The notes under the pieces were generated by a model. The model did not search any database. It saw only the letters and a list, made by a program, of their open reading frames with translations, and was not told the origin of the DNA. A DNA stretch of 20,083 nucleotides from 13-2-20CM-68-14 sp046733295 (GTDB taxonomy: Bacteria > Actinomycetota > Thermoleophilia > Gaiellales > Gaiellaceae): the NCBI GenBank assembly GCA_046733295.1, contig JBKPOY010000037.1, forward strand, positions 1-20,083, given 5' to 3'. The position numbers and the translations under genes were made by a program. This document shows positions 1 through 6,381 of the stretch, piece after piece (position 1 is the first letter of the stretch; every line of letters starts with the position of its first letter).

Positions 1-1
1 C

Positions 2-1567
2 CAAGCCAGGCTGACAGAGTTCACCAAGCTGCACCCCAACGTGGTCTTTCGGCTCGGAGGCCGCACCCTCGCGGGCGATATTCCAGATGGCTGGCCGACG
101 CGCTCCGTCGTCATCGGTAAGGGCAACCAAACGATCGGTACGGTCGTGGTGGGAGCACCGCTCGACGACGCTCTCCTCCCTCCGGCCGAGGGCAAAGGCG
201 CACTTGTGGGACCGCGCGATGTCATCGGGCTGCGCGGCCGGGAGGTCGTCGCGGGGCCGCTTAAAGGCAAGCGCGTGAACAAAGTCTTGAAGGGCCCGGG
301 CGACCTGATGATCGGAGACACCGAATATCGCGCGGCCGGGGAGCCTGTCGCAGGCGAGGGCCGGAGCATCGCCGCGCTCGAGCCGAGGTCCATCGCCTCT
401 GCCGCCGAGGACCGGGCGCGGCGCCGCGTCCTCCTCGCCGGTCTCGCGATCCTCGGCGGGGTCGCGCTGGCCGCCTACGCCCTGGCCCCGACGTTCGCGC
501 GCTCCCGGTTCGCACAGGCCCAGCGCGCGCAGGCGGCGCAGGTGCTCTCGCACGTCGGCGACGGTGTGTTCCTCGTCGACCCGGCGGGGACGATCGGCTT
601 CTGGAATCCGGGCGCCGAGGCGCTAACCGGCCTCCCGGCTGATGCGGCGCTGAAGCGGAAGCCCGAAGAGATCTTCCGCCGCTGGCGTGAGCATGCTCCG
701 CGACCGACGCCGAGCGATCAGCGCCCCGTGGCAGAGACGGGCCGGTACGAAGTCAACGGCAATGAGCTCTGGCTCTCCGTTTCCGCCGTCGATTCTCCGG
801 TCGGGATCGTCTACGCCTTTCGCGACCTGACGGAGGAATACCGGCTCGAGGAGGCGCGCTCGGATTTCGTCGCAACGGTCTCGCACGAGCTCCGCACGCC
901 GCTTGCCTCCATCCACGGGGCAGCGAACACGCTCCGCTCGCGAGACGAGCAGCTACGCCCGACGACGAGGCGCGAGCTGCTCGAGATCGTCTTCGAGCAG
1001 TCGGAGCGGCTCGCGCACCTCGTCGACCAGATTCTGCTCTCGAACCAGCTCAGCTCCGGAAGCGCCCATATCGAGCGGCGCAGCTTCGACCCGGTCAACG
1101 TCAGCCGCGACGCGGTGGACGGGATGCGGCCGGGAATCCCGCGCGAGATCGACCTCGAGTTGCACCTTCCTCCCTCGCTCCCTCGCGCCTACGGCGACCC
1201 GGAACGCGTTCGCCAGATCCTCGTCAACCTCGTCGAGAACGCGTGCAAGTACTCACCGGGCGGAGGCCGCGTCGACGTGCTCCTGAGCGCGGACAACGGG
1301 TCCGTTCGCTTCAGCGTGCGCGACGAAGGCCTCGGGATTCCGCAGGCCGAGCACGACCGGATCTTCGAGAAGTTCTACCGGCTCGATGCCTCGATGAGCC
1401 GCGGCGTCGGCGGGAGCGGCCTCGGGCTGTTCATCTGCCGCGAGCTGGTGACGCTGATGGACGGCCGGGTCTGGGTCAGCTCGCAGCCGGGCGCCGGCTC
1501 GACGTTCACGTTCGAGCTGCCGGTGGCCGAGGCGGCCTCAGCCCCGCTCGAGGCGACGGGCGCGTAG
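2..1567 (+). CDS. Membrane sensor histidine kinase, PAS + HisKA + HATPase_c (5'-truncated by window edge)
   Basis: The reading frame is open back to base 2, so the start lies upstream; the GTG at 41 is probably internal. Numbered from that GTG, about 120 residues look like an extracytoplasmic sensor ending in a membrane segment near 129-150. A PAS-like region follows at about 163-265 (DGVFLVDP, FWNPGAEALTG). The HisKA H-box is SHELRTPL with phospho-accepting His282. The catalytic domain shows the N-box VNLVENACKYS (395-405), G1 DEGLGIP, F-box IFEKFYRLD and G2 GGSGLGLF (457-464). All kinase motifs are intact, so it should autophosphorylate and pass phosphate to a response regulator, which is not in this window and may lie upstream. 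The last 30 bases overlap the converging gene at 1538-2227. The family call is secure; the ligand is unknown. Confidence 0.93.
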   Translation, partial: QARLTEFTKLHPNVVFRLGGRTLAGDIPDGWPTRSVVIGKGNQTIGTVVVGAPLDDALLPPAEGKGALVGPRDVIGLRGREVVAGPLKGKRVNKVLKGPGDLMIGDTEYRAAGEPVAGEGRSIAALEPRSIASAAEDRARRRVLLAGLAILGGVALAAYALAPTFARSRFAQAQRAQAAQVLSHVGDGVFLVDPAGTIGFWNPGAEALTGLPADAALKRKPEEIFRRWREHAPRPTPSDQRPVAETGRYEVNGNELWLSVSAVDSPVGIVYAFRDLTEEYRLEEARSDFVATVSHELRTPLASIHGAANTLRSRDEQLRPTTRRELLEIVFEQSERLAHLVDQILLSNQLSSGSAHIERRSFDPVNVSRDAVDGMRPGIPREIDLELHLPPSLPRAYGDPERVRQILVNLVENACKYSPGGGRVDVLLSADNGSVRFSVRDEGLGIPQAEHDRIFEKFYRLDASMSRGVGGSGLGLFICRELVTLMDGRVWVSSQPGAGSTFTFELPVAEAASAPLEATGA

Positions 1568-2227
1568 ACGCTCCCAGAACTCTTCGTACCGCTCGCGCTC
1601 GGCGCGGTCGGGCTTCCCACTGCGGCTCCGCGCCCAGTTGAAGAGCAGGAACGCGAGCGGGACGAGCACGATCAGCCCCGCGAGGGCCGCGGGAACGACG
1701 AACCAGATTGCGCCCAGCGTGCTCTCCCCCGCGTTGCTGGAGACCGCGGACGGGCCGAAGTCGCGCGGGCCGACGACGCGTTCCGTCTTCGAGTCGAACG
1801 TCGCGGCCGGGTAGAACGAATCGATCAACCAGCGCCCATGCACACGCTTCAGGGAGCCCGAGAAGCTGATCGGGTCGACCTTCGAGCCGCGGCGCGGCTG
1901 CAGGAACAGCTCGAACGCAACTTCGTTCCTGAGCGCGAAGTCGAGCGTCCAGCCGTGCCAGCTCGTTCCGCGGGCGGGATACGGGTAGACGGGGATGTCG
2001 CCCTTGGCCCAGGCAGCCCGCGTCATGCCGCCGCGCATCTGCGGTGTGACGAGGTCGTACGACGAGGCGACGTTGTGGTGTCGAACCGCAGTGGCAACGA
2101 ACGCGTCGAGCGTGCGGTTGATCGCCGCCCGGTCGGCCGGCTTCAATCCCGCGGTGGCCGGCGCCGTGAAGACGAGCGAGGCGAGAGCAAGCACGAGCGC
2201 GAGGAGACGTCGCATCTCTTGGAACAC
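1538..2227 (-). CDS. Exported, C-terminally membrane-anchored protein of unknown function
   Basis: I do not recognise a named family. The N-terminus is a clear Sec signal peptide (MRRLLALVLALASLVF, then an APATA-type cleavage site). About 130 residues follow that look like a compact alpha+beta, possibly NTF2-like, domain rich in aromatic residues (ARGTSWHGWTLDFALRNE, GRWLIDSFYPAATF). A hydrophobic helix (about residues 173-195, IWFVVPAALAGLIVLVPLAF) then leads to a highly charged 30-residue cytoplasmic tail (ERERYEEFWERLRARR). The predicted topology is type I: outer domain, one membrane span, basic/acidic tail inside. The longest start is GTG at 2227; ATG at 2215 gives a cleaner signal peptide and is my preference. 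It converges on the histidine kinase with a 30-base overlap. Function is not assignable from sequence. Confidence 0.8.
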   Translation of the reverse strand: MFQEMRRLLALVLALASLVFTAPATAGLKPADRAAINRTLDAFVATAVRHHNVASSYDLVTPQMRGGMTRAAWAKGDIPVYPYPARGTSWHGWTLDFALRNEVAFELFLQPRRGSKVDPISFSGSLKRVHGRWLIDSFYPAATFDSKTERVVGPRDFGPSAVSSNAGESTLGAIWFVVPAALAGLIVLVPLAFLLFNWARSRSGKPDRAERERYEEFWERLRARRLERG

Positions 2228-2263
2228 TAGCTAAAACTTTTTGCCGGTGTTGCTAGGCCTGCA

Positions 2264-3211
2264 TTACGCCGCGCGGATGAAGACGGGCGTCCCGACGCTG
2301 ACCTGGTCGAACAGCCACTCCGCGTCCGGCACGTACATTCGGATGCAGCCGTGCGAGGCCGAGTAGCCGACCGATGCGGCGTCGGGCGTGCCGTGGATGC
2401 CCACACCTGCGGCGGAGAGGCCCATCCAGCGCGTGCCGAGCGGATTCCCCGGGCCGGGCGGGATCGGCTTCAGGCCCTTCGCCCAGTCCGAGCTCGGAGG
2501 CCGCCACCACGGGTTTCGCTGGCGGTCGACGATCGCGAAGTCGCCCGTCGGGGTCGGATACTGCGCGCGGCCGGTCGCGACCTTGAACGTGCGCTCGAGG
2601 CGCGTGCCGTCGTAGAGCACGAGCGTGTTCGATTGCCTGCGGATGACGATGATCGGCCCGAACCCGTCGGCGGTCCGGTCCGGCTGGACGGTCTCCCAGG
2701 CGACGCGGACGTGCCGGCGGATGCCCGAGCGGAGCGCGCGCTCGATCCGCTTCGCGGTCTGGTCGGCTCGCAGCTGCAGCCCTGGCTTGCCGGCCGCGAT
2801 CGCCGGAGTCAGCCCGGCGAGGTACGCATACGCGTCCCGAGCCTCGTACGAATAGCGCTTGTCGAGCTCCCGCACATACGAGCGGACTCGGGAGCGGTCG
2901 ATCTCGATCGAGGCGGCCACGCCGCCTCCGCGGGCCGCCCTCAGGGCGTCGGTGACGCCTTTGTCCGCGTCGATCGACATGCCCAGATACCCGGCGGAAA
3001 CCCGCCAGCGGTGTGTCCCGAACACGAACCGAACCGGCCGGTCGAAGGCCCACCGGAGCCGCGCTCGCGCCTGCTCGGACGTGAGCCTGCCCACGTAGAC
3101 GTCGCCGACCGAGACGCCGGGAGCCACCAGCGCCGGCGCGCGTCCGGCGCTCGGCGCCGCGGCGCCGATGCCCGCCAGAGCAAGGGTGAACAGGACCCCG
3201 AACCTGAGCAC
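2264..3211 (-). CDS. Secreted L,D-transpeptidase (YkuD) with N-terminal peptidoglycan-binding-like domain
   Basis: The protein has 315 residues and a short signal peptide (MLRFGVLFTLALAGIGAAAP). Residues about 33-150 resemble the VanW-associated PG_binding_4 region often found before YkuD domains. The YkuD catalytic domain occupies about 186-314, with LVLYDGTRLERTF, the YPTPTGDFAI segment, IHGTP (His273) and the active-site signature SHGCIRM, with nucleophile Cys289 and Arg291. YkuD enzymes form 3-3 crosslinks or attach proteins to peptidoglycan outside the membrane. The gene is divergent from the HIT gene across 56 bases. GTG at 3211 has no Shine-Dalgarno but has a TAAGAT -10-like box ending six bases upstream, which would give a leaderless message. 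All catalytic residues are present. The exact substrate is inferred from the family. Confidence 0.93.
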   Translation of the reverse strand: MLRFGVLFTLALAGIGAAAPSAGRAPALVAPGVSVGDVYVGRLTSEQARARLRWAFDRPVRFVFGTHRWRVSAGYLGMSIDADKGVTDALRAARGGGVAASIEIDRSRVRSYVRELDKRYSYEARDAYAYLAGLTPAIAAGKPGLQLRADQTAKRIERALRSGIRRHVRVAWETVQPDRTADGFGPIIVIRRQSNTLVLYDGTRLERTFKVATGRAQYPTPTGDFAIVDRQRNPWWRPPSSDWAKGLKPIPPGPGNPLGTRWMGLSAAGVGIHGTPDAASVGYSASHGCIRMYVPDAEWLFDQVSVGTPVFIRAA

Positions 3212-3267
3212 GCGCGGATCTTAAGCGTCTTCACGTCGAATTGCGGGACAAATGTAGGCTCGCAGCC
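3212..3267. promoter_or_regulatory. Divergent promoter region between L,D-transpeptidase and HIT genes
   Basis: These 56 bases separate two divergent start codons. Toward the minus strand, TAAGAT (3223-3218) ends six bases before the GTG at 3211. Toward the plus strand, TAGGCT (3255-3260) ends seven bases before the GTG at 3268. Both -10-like boxes are placed for transcripts starting at or next to the start codon. No good -35 hexamer is visible for either, so the call rests on the -10 boxes and the lack of Shine-Dalgarno sequences. Confidence 0.45.
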
Positions 3268-3750
3268 GTGACGAAGCAGCTCTGGGCGCCCTGGCGACTC
3301 GAGTACATCAAGCAGGCTGACGAACAGCCCGGCTGTGTCTTCTGCCTCGCACTGGACGCGACGGATGAGGAGGGGCTCGTCGTGCACCGCGGGGAGCACG
3401 CATTCGTTGTCCTCAACAAATATCCGTACTCCTCCGGCCACCTGATGGTCGCGCCGGTCCGCCACGTGGGCGGGTTCGGCGAGCTGGCGGACAGGGAGGC
3501 GCTCGAGATCCACCGCCTCGCGCAGCTCGGCGTGGGCGCGCTCGCAGCCGTCTATGAGCCGCAGGGCTACAACCTCGGCTGGAACCTCGGTCGAGTCGCC
3601 GGCGCTGGCGTCGTCGACCATGTCCACCTGCACGTCGTGCCCCGCTGGGCCGGCGACACCAACTTCATGCCGGTGCTGGCCGACGTGAAGGTGCTGCCCG
3701 AGCACCTGGCCGAGTCGCGCCGCCGCCTCGCAGAGGCCTGGCCGCACTAG
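3268..3750 (+). CDS. HIT-family nucleotide hydrolase/phosphorylase (Ap4A phosphorylase-like)
   Basis: The protein has 160 residues from the GTG at 3268. An in-frame TTG at 3241 would add nine residues, but LWAPWRLEYI is the usual N-terminus of the actinobacterial HIT group, so the later start is preferred. Visible features are a CVFC pair at 23-26 (zinc-type, common in this subgroup), the NKYPYSSGHLMVAPVRH core and the histidine triad HVHLHVVPRW (118-127), whose middle histidine forms the nucleotidyl intermediate in characterised members. The closest described group by layout is the mycobacterial diadenosine tetraphosphate phosphorylase type; that substrate is inferred. The family's usual length is about 150-200 residues, so it looks complete. 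It shares a divergent promoter with the L,D-transpeptidase. Confidence 0.92.
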   Translation: MTKQLWAPWRLEYIKQADEQPGCVFCLALDATDEEGLVVHRGEHAFVVLNKYPYSSGHLMVAPVRHVGGFGELADREALEIHRLAQLGVGALAAVYEPQGYNLGWNLGRVAGAGVVDHVHLHVVPRWAGDTNFMPVLADVKVLPEHLAESRRRLAEAWPH

Positions 3751-3769
3751 CCGCCTTTTGTAAAGCGGC
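3750..3769 (+). terminator. Weak hairpin after the HIT gene
   Basis: GCCGC at 3750-3754 pairs with GCGGC at 3765-3769. The stem continues as TTT/AAA after one bulged C, with a TGT loop. It begins on the last base of the HIT stop codon and ends just before the next gene's -35 box. No T-run follows, so intrinsic termination is uncertain. Confidence 0.25.
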
Positions 3770-3770
3770 A

Positions 3771-3799
3771 TTGCCAAACGAGCACGGGCAGCGTATGTT
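3771..3799 (+). promoter_or_regulatory. Sigma-70-type promoter of the second L,D-transpeptidase
   Basis: TTGCCA (3771-3776) and TATGTT (3794-3799) are separated by exactly 17 bases. This is one of the best -35/-10 matches in the window, 29 bases before the ATG at 3829. Transcription would start near 3806, just at an AGAGGA sequence (3807-3812) that lies too far from the ATG to be a typical ribosome binding site. Confidence 0.55.
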
Positions 3800-3828
3800 C
3801 GCCCGCAGAGGACGAAGCTCGCCGCAGC

Positions 3829-4521
3829 ATGCGCAGCAGCCACAGATCCGTGGCAGCCGGCGCCGTAGCGGCCGCGGTGATGGCAGCCCTTCTCGTCGTC
3901 GCGGGGACGGGGTGGGCAACAAATGTCTACGAACAGGGCAGCGACGTGGCCACGGTCGCCGGCGGGCGGACGGCGCTGCACGCGGCGCCGCGGTCGAGCA
4001 GGATCCTTGCGTCGGTCGGCGCACGGACGGAGTTCGGCACGCCGACGACGTTCGCTGTGCTCGCCCGCCATGGAGAGTGGCTCGCCGTGATCTCCGACAA
4101 GCTCGGAAACGGCGTCACCGGCTACGTGCGCCGATCCCGCGTCCGGGTGTCCCACGCCGGCGTCGCGGTGGAGGTCGACCTATCCGCGCGTGAGGCGAAG
4201 GTGTGGGCACTCGGGCGGCTGCTGCGACGGCTTCCCGTCGCGATCGGCTCCGCGGCCTCGCCCACTCCAACAGGGCGCTTCGCCGTCACCGACAAGCTCT
4301 TCGACTACTACCCGCGGCTCTACGGGTGTTGCGTCGTCGCGCTCTCGGCCCACCAGACGCAACTACGCCCCGGCTGGCGCGGCGGCGACCGCGTCGCGAT
4401 TCACGAGGGCGGCGGCCTCGGATCGCCCGTCTCGAACGGCTGTCTCCACGCCCGGAGGGCGGACGTGCGCTACCTGATGCGCATCCTCCCACTCGGCGCA
4501 CAGGTCGTCATTCACCCCTGA
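3829..4521 (+). CDS. Secreted/membrane-tethered L,D-transpeptidase (YkuD), SH3-like N-terminal domain
   Basis: The protein has 230 residues. An N-terminal hydrophobic segment (about residues 8-30) is a signal peptide or anchor. Residues about 40-107 look like a bacterial SH3-like fold (RTALHAAPRSSRILASVG, GEWLAVIS, VTGYVRRSRV). The YkuD domain is at about 112-230: VDLSAREAKVWALGR, SPTPTGRFAV, VAIHEGG (His192) and SNGCLHA with Cys205 and His207. The signature is SNGC with His two residues after Cys, instead of the SHGCIRM of the transpeptidase at 2264-3211; SxGC variants are common in YkuD proteins, so activity is likely. The stop codon falls inside the first unit of a 34-bp tandem duplication. 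A separate promoter (3771-3799) suggests it is not simply co-transcribed with the HIT gene. Confidence 0.9.
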   Translation: MRSSHRSVAAGAVAAAVMAALLVVAGTGWATNVYEQGSDVATVAGGRTALHAAPRSSRILASVGARTEFGTPTTFAVLARHGEWLAVISDKLGNGVTGYVRRSRVRVSHAGVAVEVDLSAREAKVWALGRLLRRLPVAIGSAASPTPTGRFAVTDKLFDYYPRLYGCCVVALSAHQTQLRPGWRGGDRVAIHEGGGLGSPVSNGCLHARRADVRYLMRILPLGAQVVIHP

Positions 4522-4565
4522 TCCGGGCGGAGCACAGGTCGTCATTCACCCCTGATCCGGGCGGA
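4498..4565. repeat. Perfect 34-bp tandem duplication at the 3' end of the L,D-transpeptidase gene
   Basis: Bases 4498-4531 are repeated without a mismatch at 4532-4565, and the first three bases of a further unit follow (gca at 4566-4568). The first copy encodes the last residues AQVVIHP and the TGA stop; the second is non-coding. The exact identity suggests a recent slippage or unequal-crossover event, or an assembly artefact. Confidence 0.9.
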
Positions 4566-4567
4566 GC

Positions 4568-4588
4568 AAAAGGCGACGGACGTGCGCC
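4568..4588 (-). terminator. Rho-independent-like terminator after tRNA-Gly
   Basis: Read on the minus strand, GGCG, a bulged C and AC pair across a GTCC loop with GT and CGCC, followed directly by TTTT (4571-4568). It starts ten bases past the tRNA 3' end. The stem is short, but this is the only hairpin I found in the window with a T-tract in the right place. Confidence 0.45.
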
Positions 4589-4598
4589 GCTCGGAAGA

Positions 4599-4671
4599 AG
4601 CGGACGACGGGGATCGAACCCGCGACCCTCAGCTTGGGAAGCTGATGCTCTACCAACTGAGCTACGTCCGC
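4599..4671 (-). tRNA. tRNA-Gly (anticodon CCC)
   Basis: The minus strand folds as a complete 73-base cloverleaf. Acceptor strands GCGGACG (4671-4665) and CGTCCGC (4606-4600) pair fully. The D-arm contains AGTTGGTAGA, and the anticodon arm is TCAGC-TTCCCAA-GCTGA, giving anticodon CCC (glycine, codon GGG). The T-loop is TTCGATC. The discriminator base is T, as expected for bacterial tRNA-Gly. CCA is not encoded. No integration signature such as a duplicated tRNA 3' end is seen nearby. Confidence 0.96.
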
Positions 4672-4682
4672 GAAGCGTGTCC

Positions 4683-4688
4683 AGTGTA
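4683..4688 (-). promoter_or_regulatory. -10 box of the tRNA-Gly promoter
   Basis: TACACT on the minus strand (4688-4683) ends 11 bases before the mature tRNA 5' end at 4671, a suitable distance for a short 5' leader. No convincing -35 hexamer is visible 16-18 bases further upstream. Confidence 0.4.
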
Positions 4689-4736
4689 GCCCGGACGCGG
4701 CCCAAAGAGCGTCTTTCGCCCGGACGCGGCGTCCGG
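4689..4736. repeat. 13-bp direct repeats plus an 8-bp-arm palindrome upstream of tRNA-Gly and the lipoprotein gene
   Basis: GCCCGGACGCGGC occurs at 4689-4701 and again at 4718-4730. The second copy is part of a near-perfect palindrome (4720-4736): CCGGACGC, a central G, then GCGTCCGG. Between the repeats lies a small inverted repeat AAAGA-GCG-TCTTT (4704-4716). The block sits between the two divergent genes and could hold an operator; its function is unknown. Confidence 0.5.
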
Positions 4737-4750
4737 CACCGTGGGTTTCG

Positions 4751-5269
4751 ATGCGCCTCGCCGCCTGCATCGTTTTCGTCGGACTCGTCGCCGCGGGCTG
4801 CGTGCTGCGGCGAGCCGTTCCCCCGCCGTCGCCGCACTGCCGTTCCGGCTCGCCGCTGCTCGGCGTCTATCACCCTGAGCGGCTGAAGGTGAAGGGGCGG
4901 TGCCGGGTCGCCACGGGCACGGTCGAACGGGTCAAGTTCGAGGAGTATGACGGCGACGTCCACATCGAGCTTCGCCTCGACCGGGGCCAGGAAAGGCTGC
5001 TGGGCAGCGGTAACGCCGAAGTCGGCGGCACCCTGGTCGTCGAGATCGTGCCCTGGGATCGCGGCCGCGTCCGGGTGCCGATCGCAGGGGCGCGGATCCA
5101 GGTTGTCGGGCCCTGGGTCGACGACACGACCCACGGCTGGCACGAGATCCACCCCGCCTGGTGGATCAGCTCCGGGGCGATCGAGCCTGCATCGCCGAGC
5201 GAGTTGCGAAAGATCGACAGGCTTCTACGTGGGCTCGAGCCGGGCAGCGCCGGTGAGCCGGACACCTGA
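4751..5269 (+). CDS. Putative lipoprotein of unknown function, OB-fold-like
   Basis: The protein has 172 residues. The N-terminus (MRLAACIVFVGLVAAGC) is a lipoprotein signal with lipobox VAAGC, Cys17 being the lipidation site. The mature part starts with a proline-rich linker. A strand-rich domain follows, with alternating hydrophobic stretches (CRVATGTVERVKFEEYDGDV, HIELRLD, LVVEIVP, RIQVVGPWV) and a conserved-looking HGWHEIHPAWWI segment at about 127-138. The pattern recalls small OB-fold or beta-barrel domains seen in lipoproteins; that is inference, and I cannot name the family. ATG at 4751 has no good Shine-Dalgarno, but the lipobox position supports it. The aldolase gene starts 83 bases downstream with its own signals. 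Confidence 0.82.
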   Translation: MRLAACIVFVGLVAAGCVLRRAVPPPSPHCRSGSPLLGVYHPERLKVKGRCRVATGTVERVKFEEYDGDVHIELRLDRGQERLLGSGNAEVGGTLVVEIVPWDRGRVRVPIAGARIQVVGPWVDDTTHGWHEIHPAWWISSGAIEPASPSELRKIDRLLRGLEPGSAGEPDT

Positions 5270-5312
5270 CGCGAGAGGTCCGTTCGGAAGAGCCGGAGGC
5301 GGGTAATTCGGA

Positions 5313-5344
5313 GATAATCGAACGCCTTACGGCTTTGAAGGAGG
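5313..5344 (+). promoter_or_regulatory. -10 box and strong ribosome binding site of the aldolase gene
   Basis: GATAAT (5313-5318) is a good -10 box with no clear -35 partner. AAGGAGG (5338-5344) is a near-consensus Shine-Dalgarno eight bases before the ATG at 5353. It rules out the in-frame TTG at 5335, which would overlap it. It is one of the two strongest ribosome binding sites in the window, fitting a highly expressed metabolic enzyme. Confidence 0.6.
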
Positions 5345-5352
5345 AAGCGAGG

Positions 5353-6381
5353 ATGGACGTGCACCAGCTGGAGGAGACGGCACGAGCGCTCGTCGCGGAA
5401 GGCAAAGGGATTCTCGCCGCCGACGAGAGCGACGGGACGATCAAGAAGCGGTTCGATTCGATCGGCGTCGAGTCGACCGAAGAGACGCGGCGTGGCTATC
5501 GAGACCTGCTCTTCACGACCGAAGGCGCGGAAGAGTACATCTCGGGTGTGATCCTGTTCGACGAGACGATCCGCCAGAGCTCGGCCGACGGGACACCGTT
5601 TCCGAAGCTTCTGGAAAGCAAAGGGATCATCCCCGGGATCAAGGTCGACAAGGGTGCGAAGCCGCTGGCGCTCGCGGACGGTGAGACGGTCACGGAGGGC
5701 CTCGACGGCCTGCGCGAGCGGCTCGAGGAATACCGCGAGCTCGGCGCGCGCTTCGCGAAGTGGCGCGCGACGTACTCGATCGCCGATGACAAGCCGAGCG
5801 AGTACTGCGTCTGGACGAACGCGCACGCACTGGCGCGGTATGCCGCCCTCTGCCAGGAGGCGGGCCTCGTTCCGATCGTCGAGCCCGAGGTGCTCCAGGA
5901 CGGTGAGCACACCATCGAGGAGAGCGCGAAGGCGACCGGCCGGGTGCTCCAGGCTGTCTACACCGAACTGCACGACCAGCGGGTCGAGTATCGAGGCACG
6001 CTGCTGAAACCAAACATGGTCCTTACCGGCTACGACGCGTCCGACCGCGCTCCAGTCGGCGACGTAGCAGAGAAGACGCTCGAGCTCTTCTACAAGCACA
6101 TTCCGGCCGCCGTGCCGGGGATCGTGTTCCTCTCCGGCGGCCAGACGGACGAAGACGCGACCGCGCACCTGAACGCCATGAACGAGCACGGGCCGCATCC
6201 GTGGCAGCTCTCGTTCTCGTACGGGCGGGCGCTCCAGGCACCGGCGTTGAAGGCGTGGGGCGGCAAGGAGGAGAACGTCGAGGCAGGCCAGCGCGCCTAT
6301 TACCACCGGGCGAAGATGAACGGCGCCGCCCGGACGGGGATGTACGCCCCGGAGATGGAGCGGGAGGCGGTTACCGCGTAA
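5353..6381 (+). CDS. fba: Class I fructose-bisphosphate aldolase
   Basis: The protein has 342 residues and reversibly cleaves fructose 1,6-bisphosphate to dihydroxyacetone phosphate and glyceraldehyde 3-phosphate in the cytoplasm. It is the eukaryote-like class I, Schiff-base type. ILAADES at about 20-26 carries the substrate-binding Asp. GIKVDKG (Lys97), FAKWR (Lys136), VEPE (Glu178) and GTLLKPNMV with Schiff-base Lys219 all match the muscle-type active site. SGGQTDEDAT (261-270) and the C-terminal GRALQAPALKAWGG segment are also present. ATG at 5353 is chosen because AAGGAGG lies eight bases upstream. It acts with TpiA, GAPDH, PGK and PGM at the right end of the window and opposes GlpX at 8826-9848. 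The last 11 bases overlap the converging hydrolase gene. Confidence 0.96.
   Translation: MDVHQLEETARALVAEGKGILAADESDGTIKKRFDSIGVESTEETRRGYRDLLFTTEGAEEYISGVILFDETIRQSSADGTPFPKLLESKGIIPGIKVDKGAKPLALADGETVTEGLDGLRERLEEYRELGARFAKWRATYSIADDKPSEYCVWTNAHALARYAALCQEAGLVPIVEPEVLQDGEHTIEESAKATGRVLQAVYTELHDQRVEYRGTLLKPNMVLTGYDASDRAPVGDVAEKTLELFYKHIPAAVPGIVFLSGGQTDEDATAHLNAMNEHGPHPWQLSFSYGRALQAPALKAWGGKEENVEAGQRAYYHRAKMNGAARTGMYAPEMEREAVTA

Noticed and set aside
2232..2243. AAAACTTTTT stretch between two minus-strand genes as a terminator
   Set aside because: The dyad is only AT pairs with no GC stem; it may simply be part of an AT-rich promoter region for the gene at 1538-2227.
4498..4671. Tandem duplication next to tRNA-Gly as an integration (att) site
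   Set aside because: The repeat does not match the tRNA 3' end, and no integrase or mobile genes are present.
4689..4730. Short direct repeats as a CRISPR remnant
   Set aside because: There are only two 13-bp copies with a 16-bp spacer and no cas genes.
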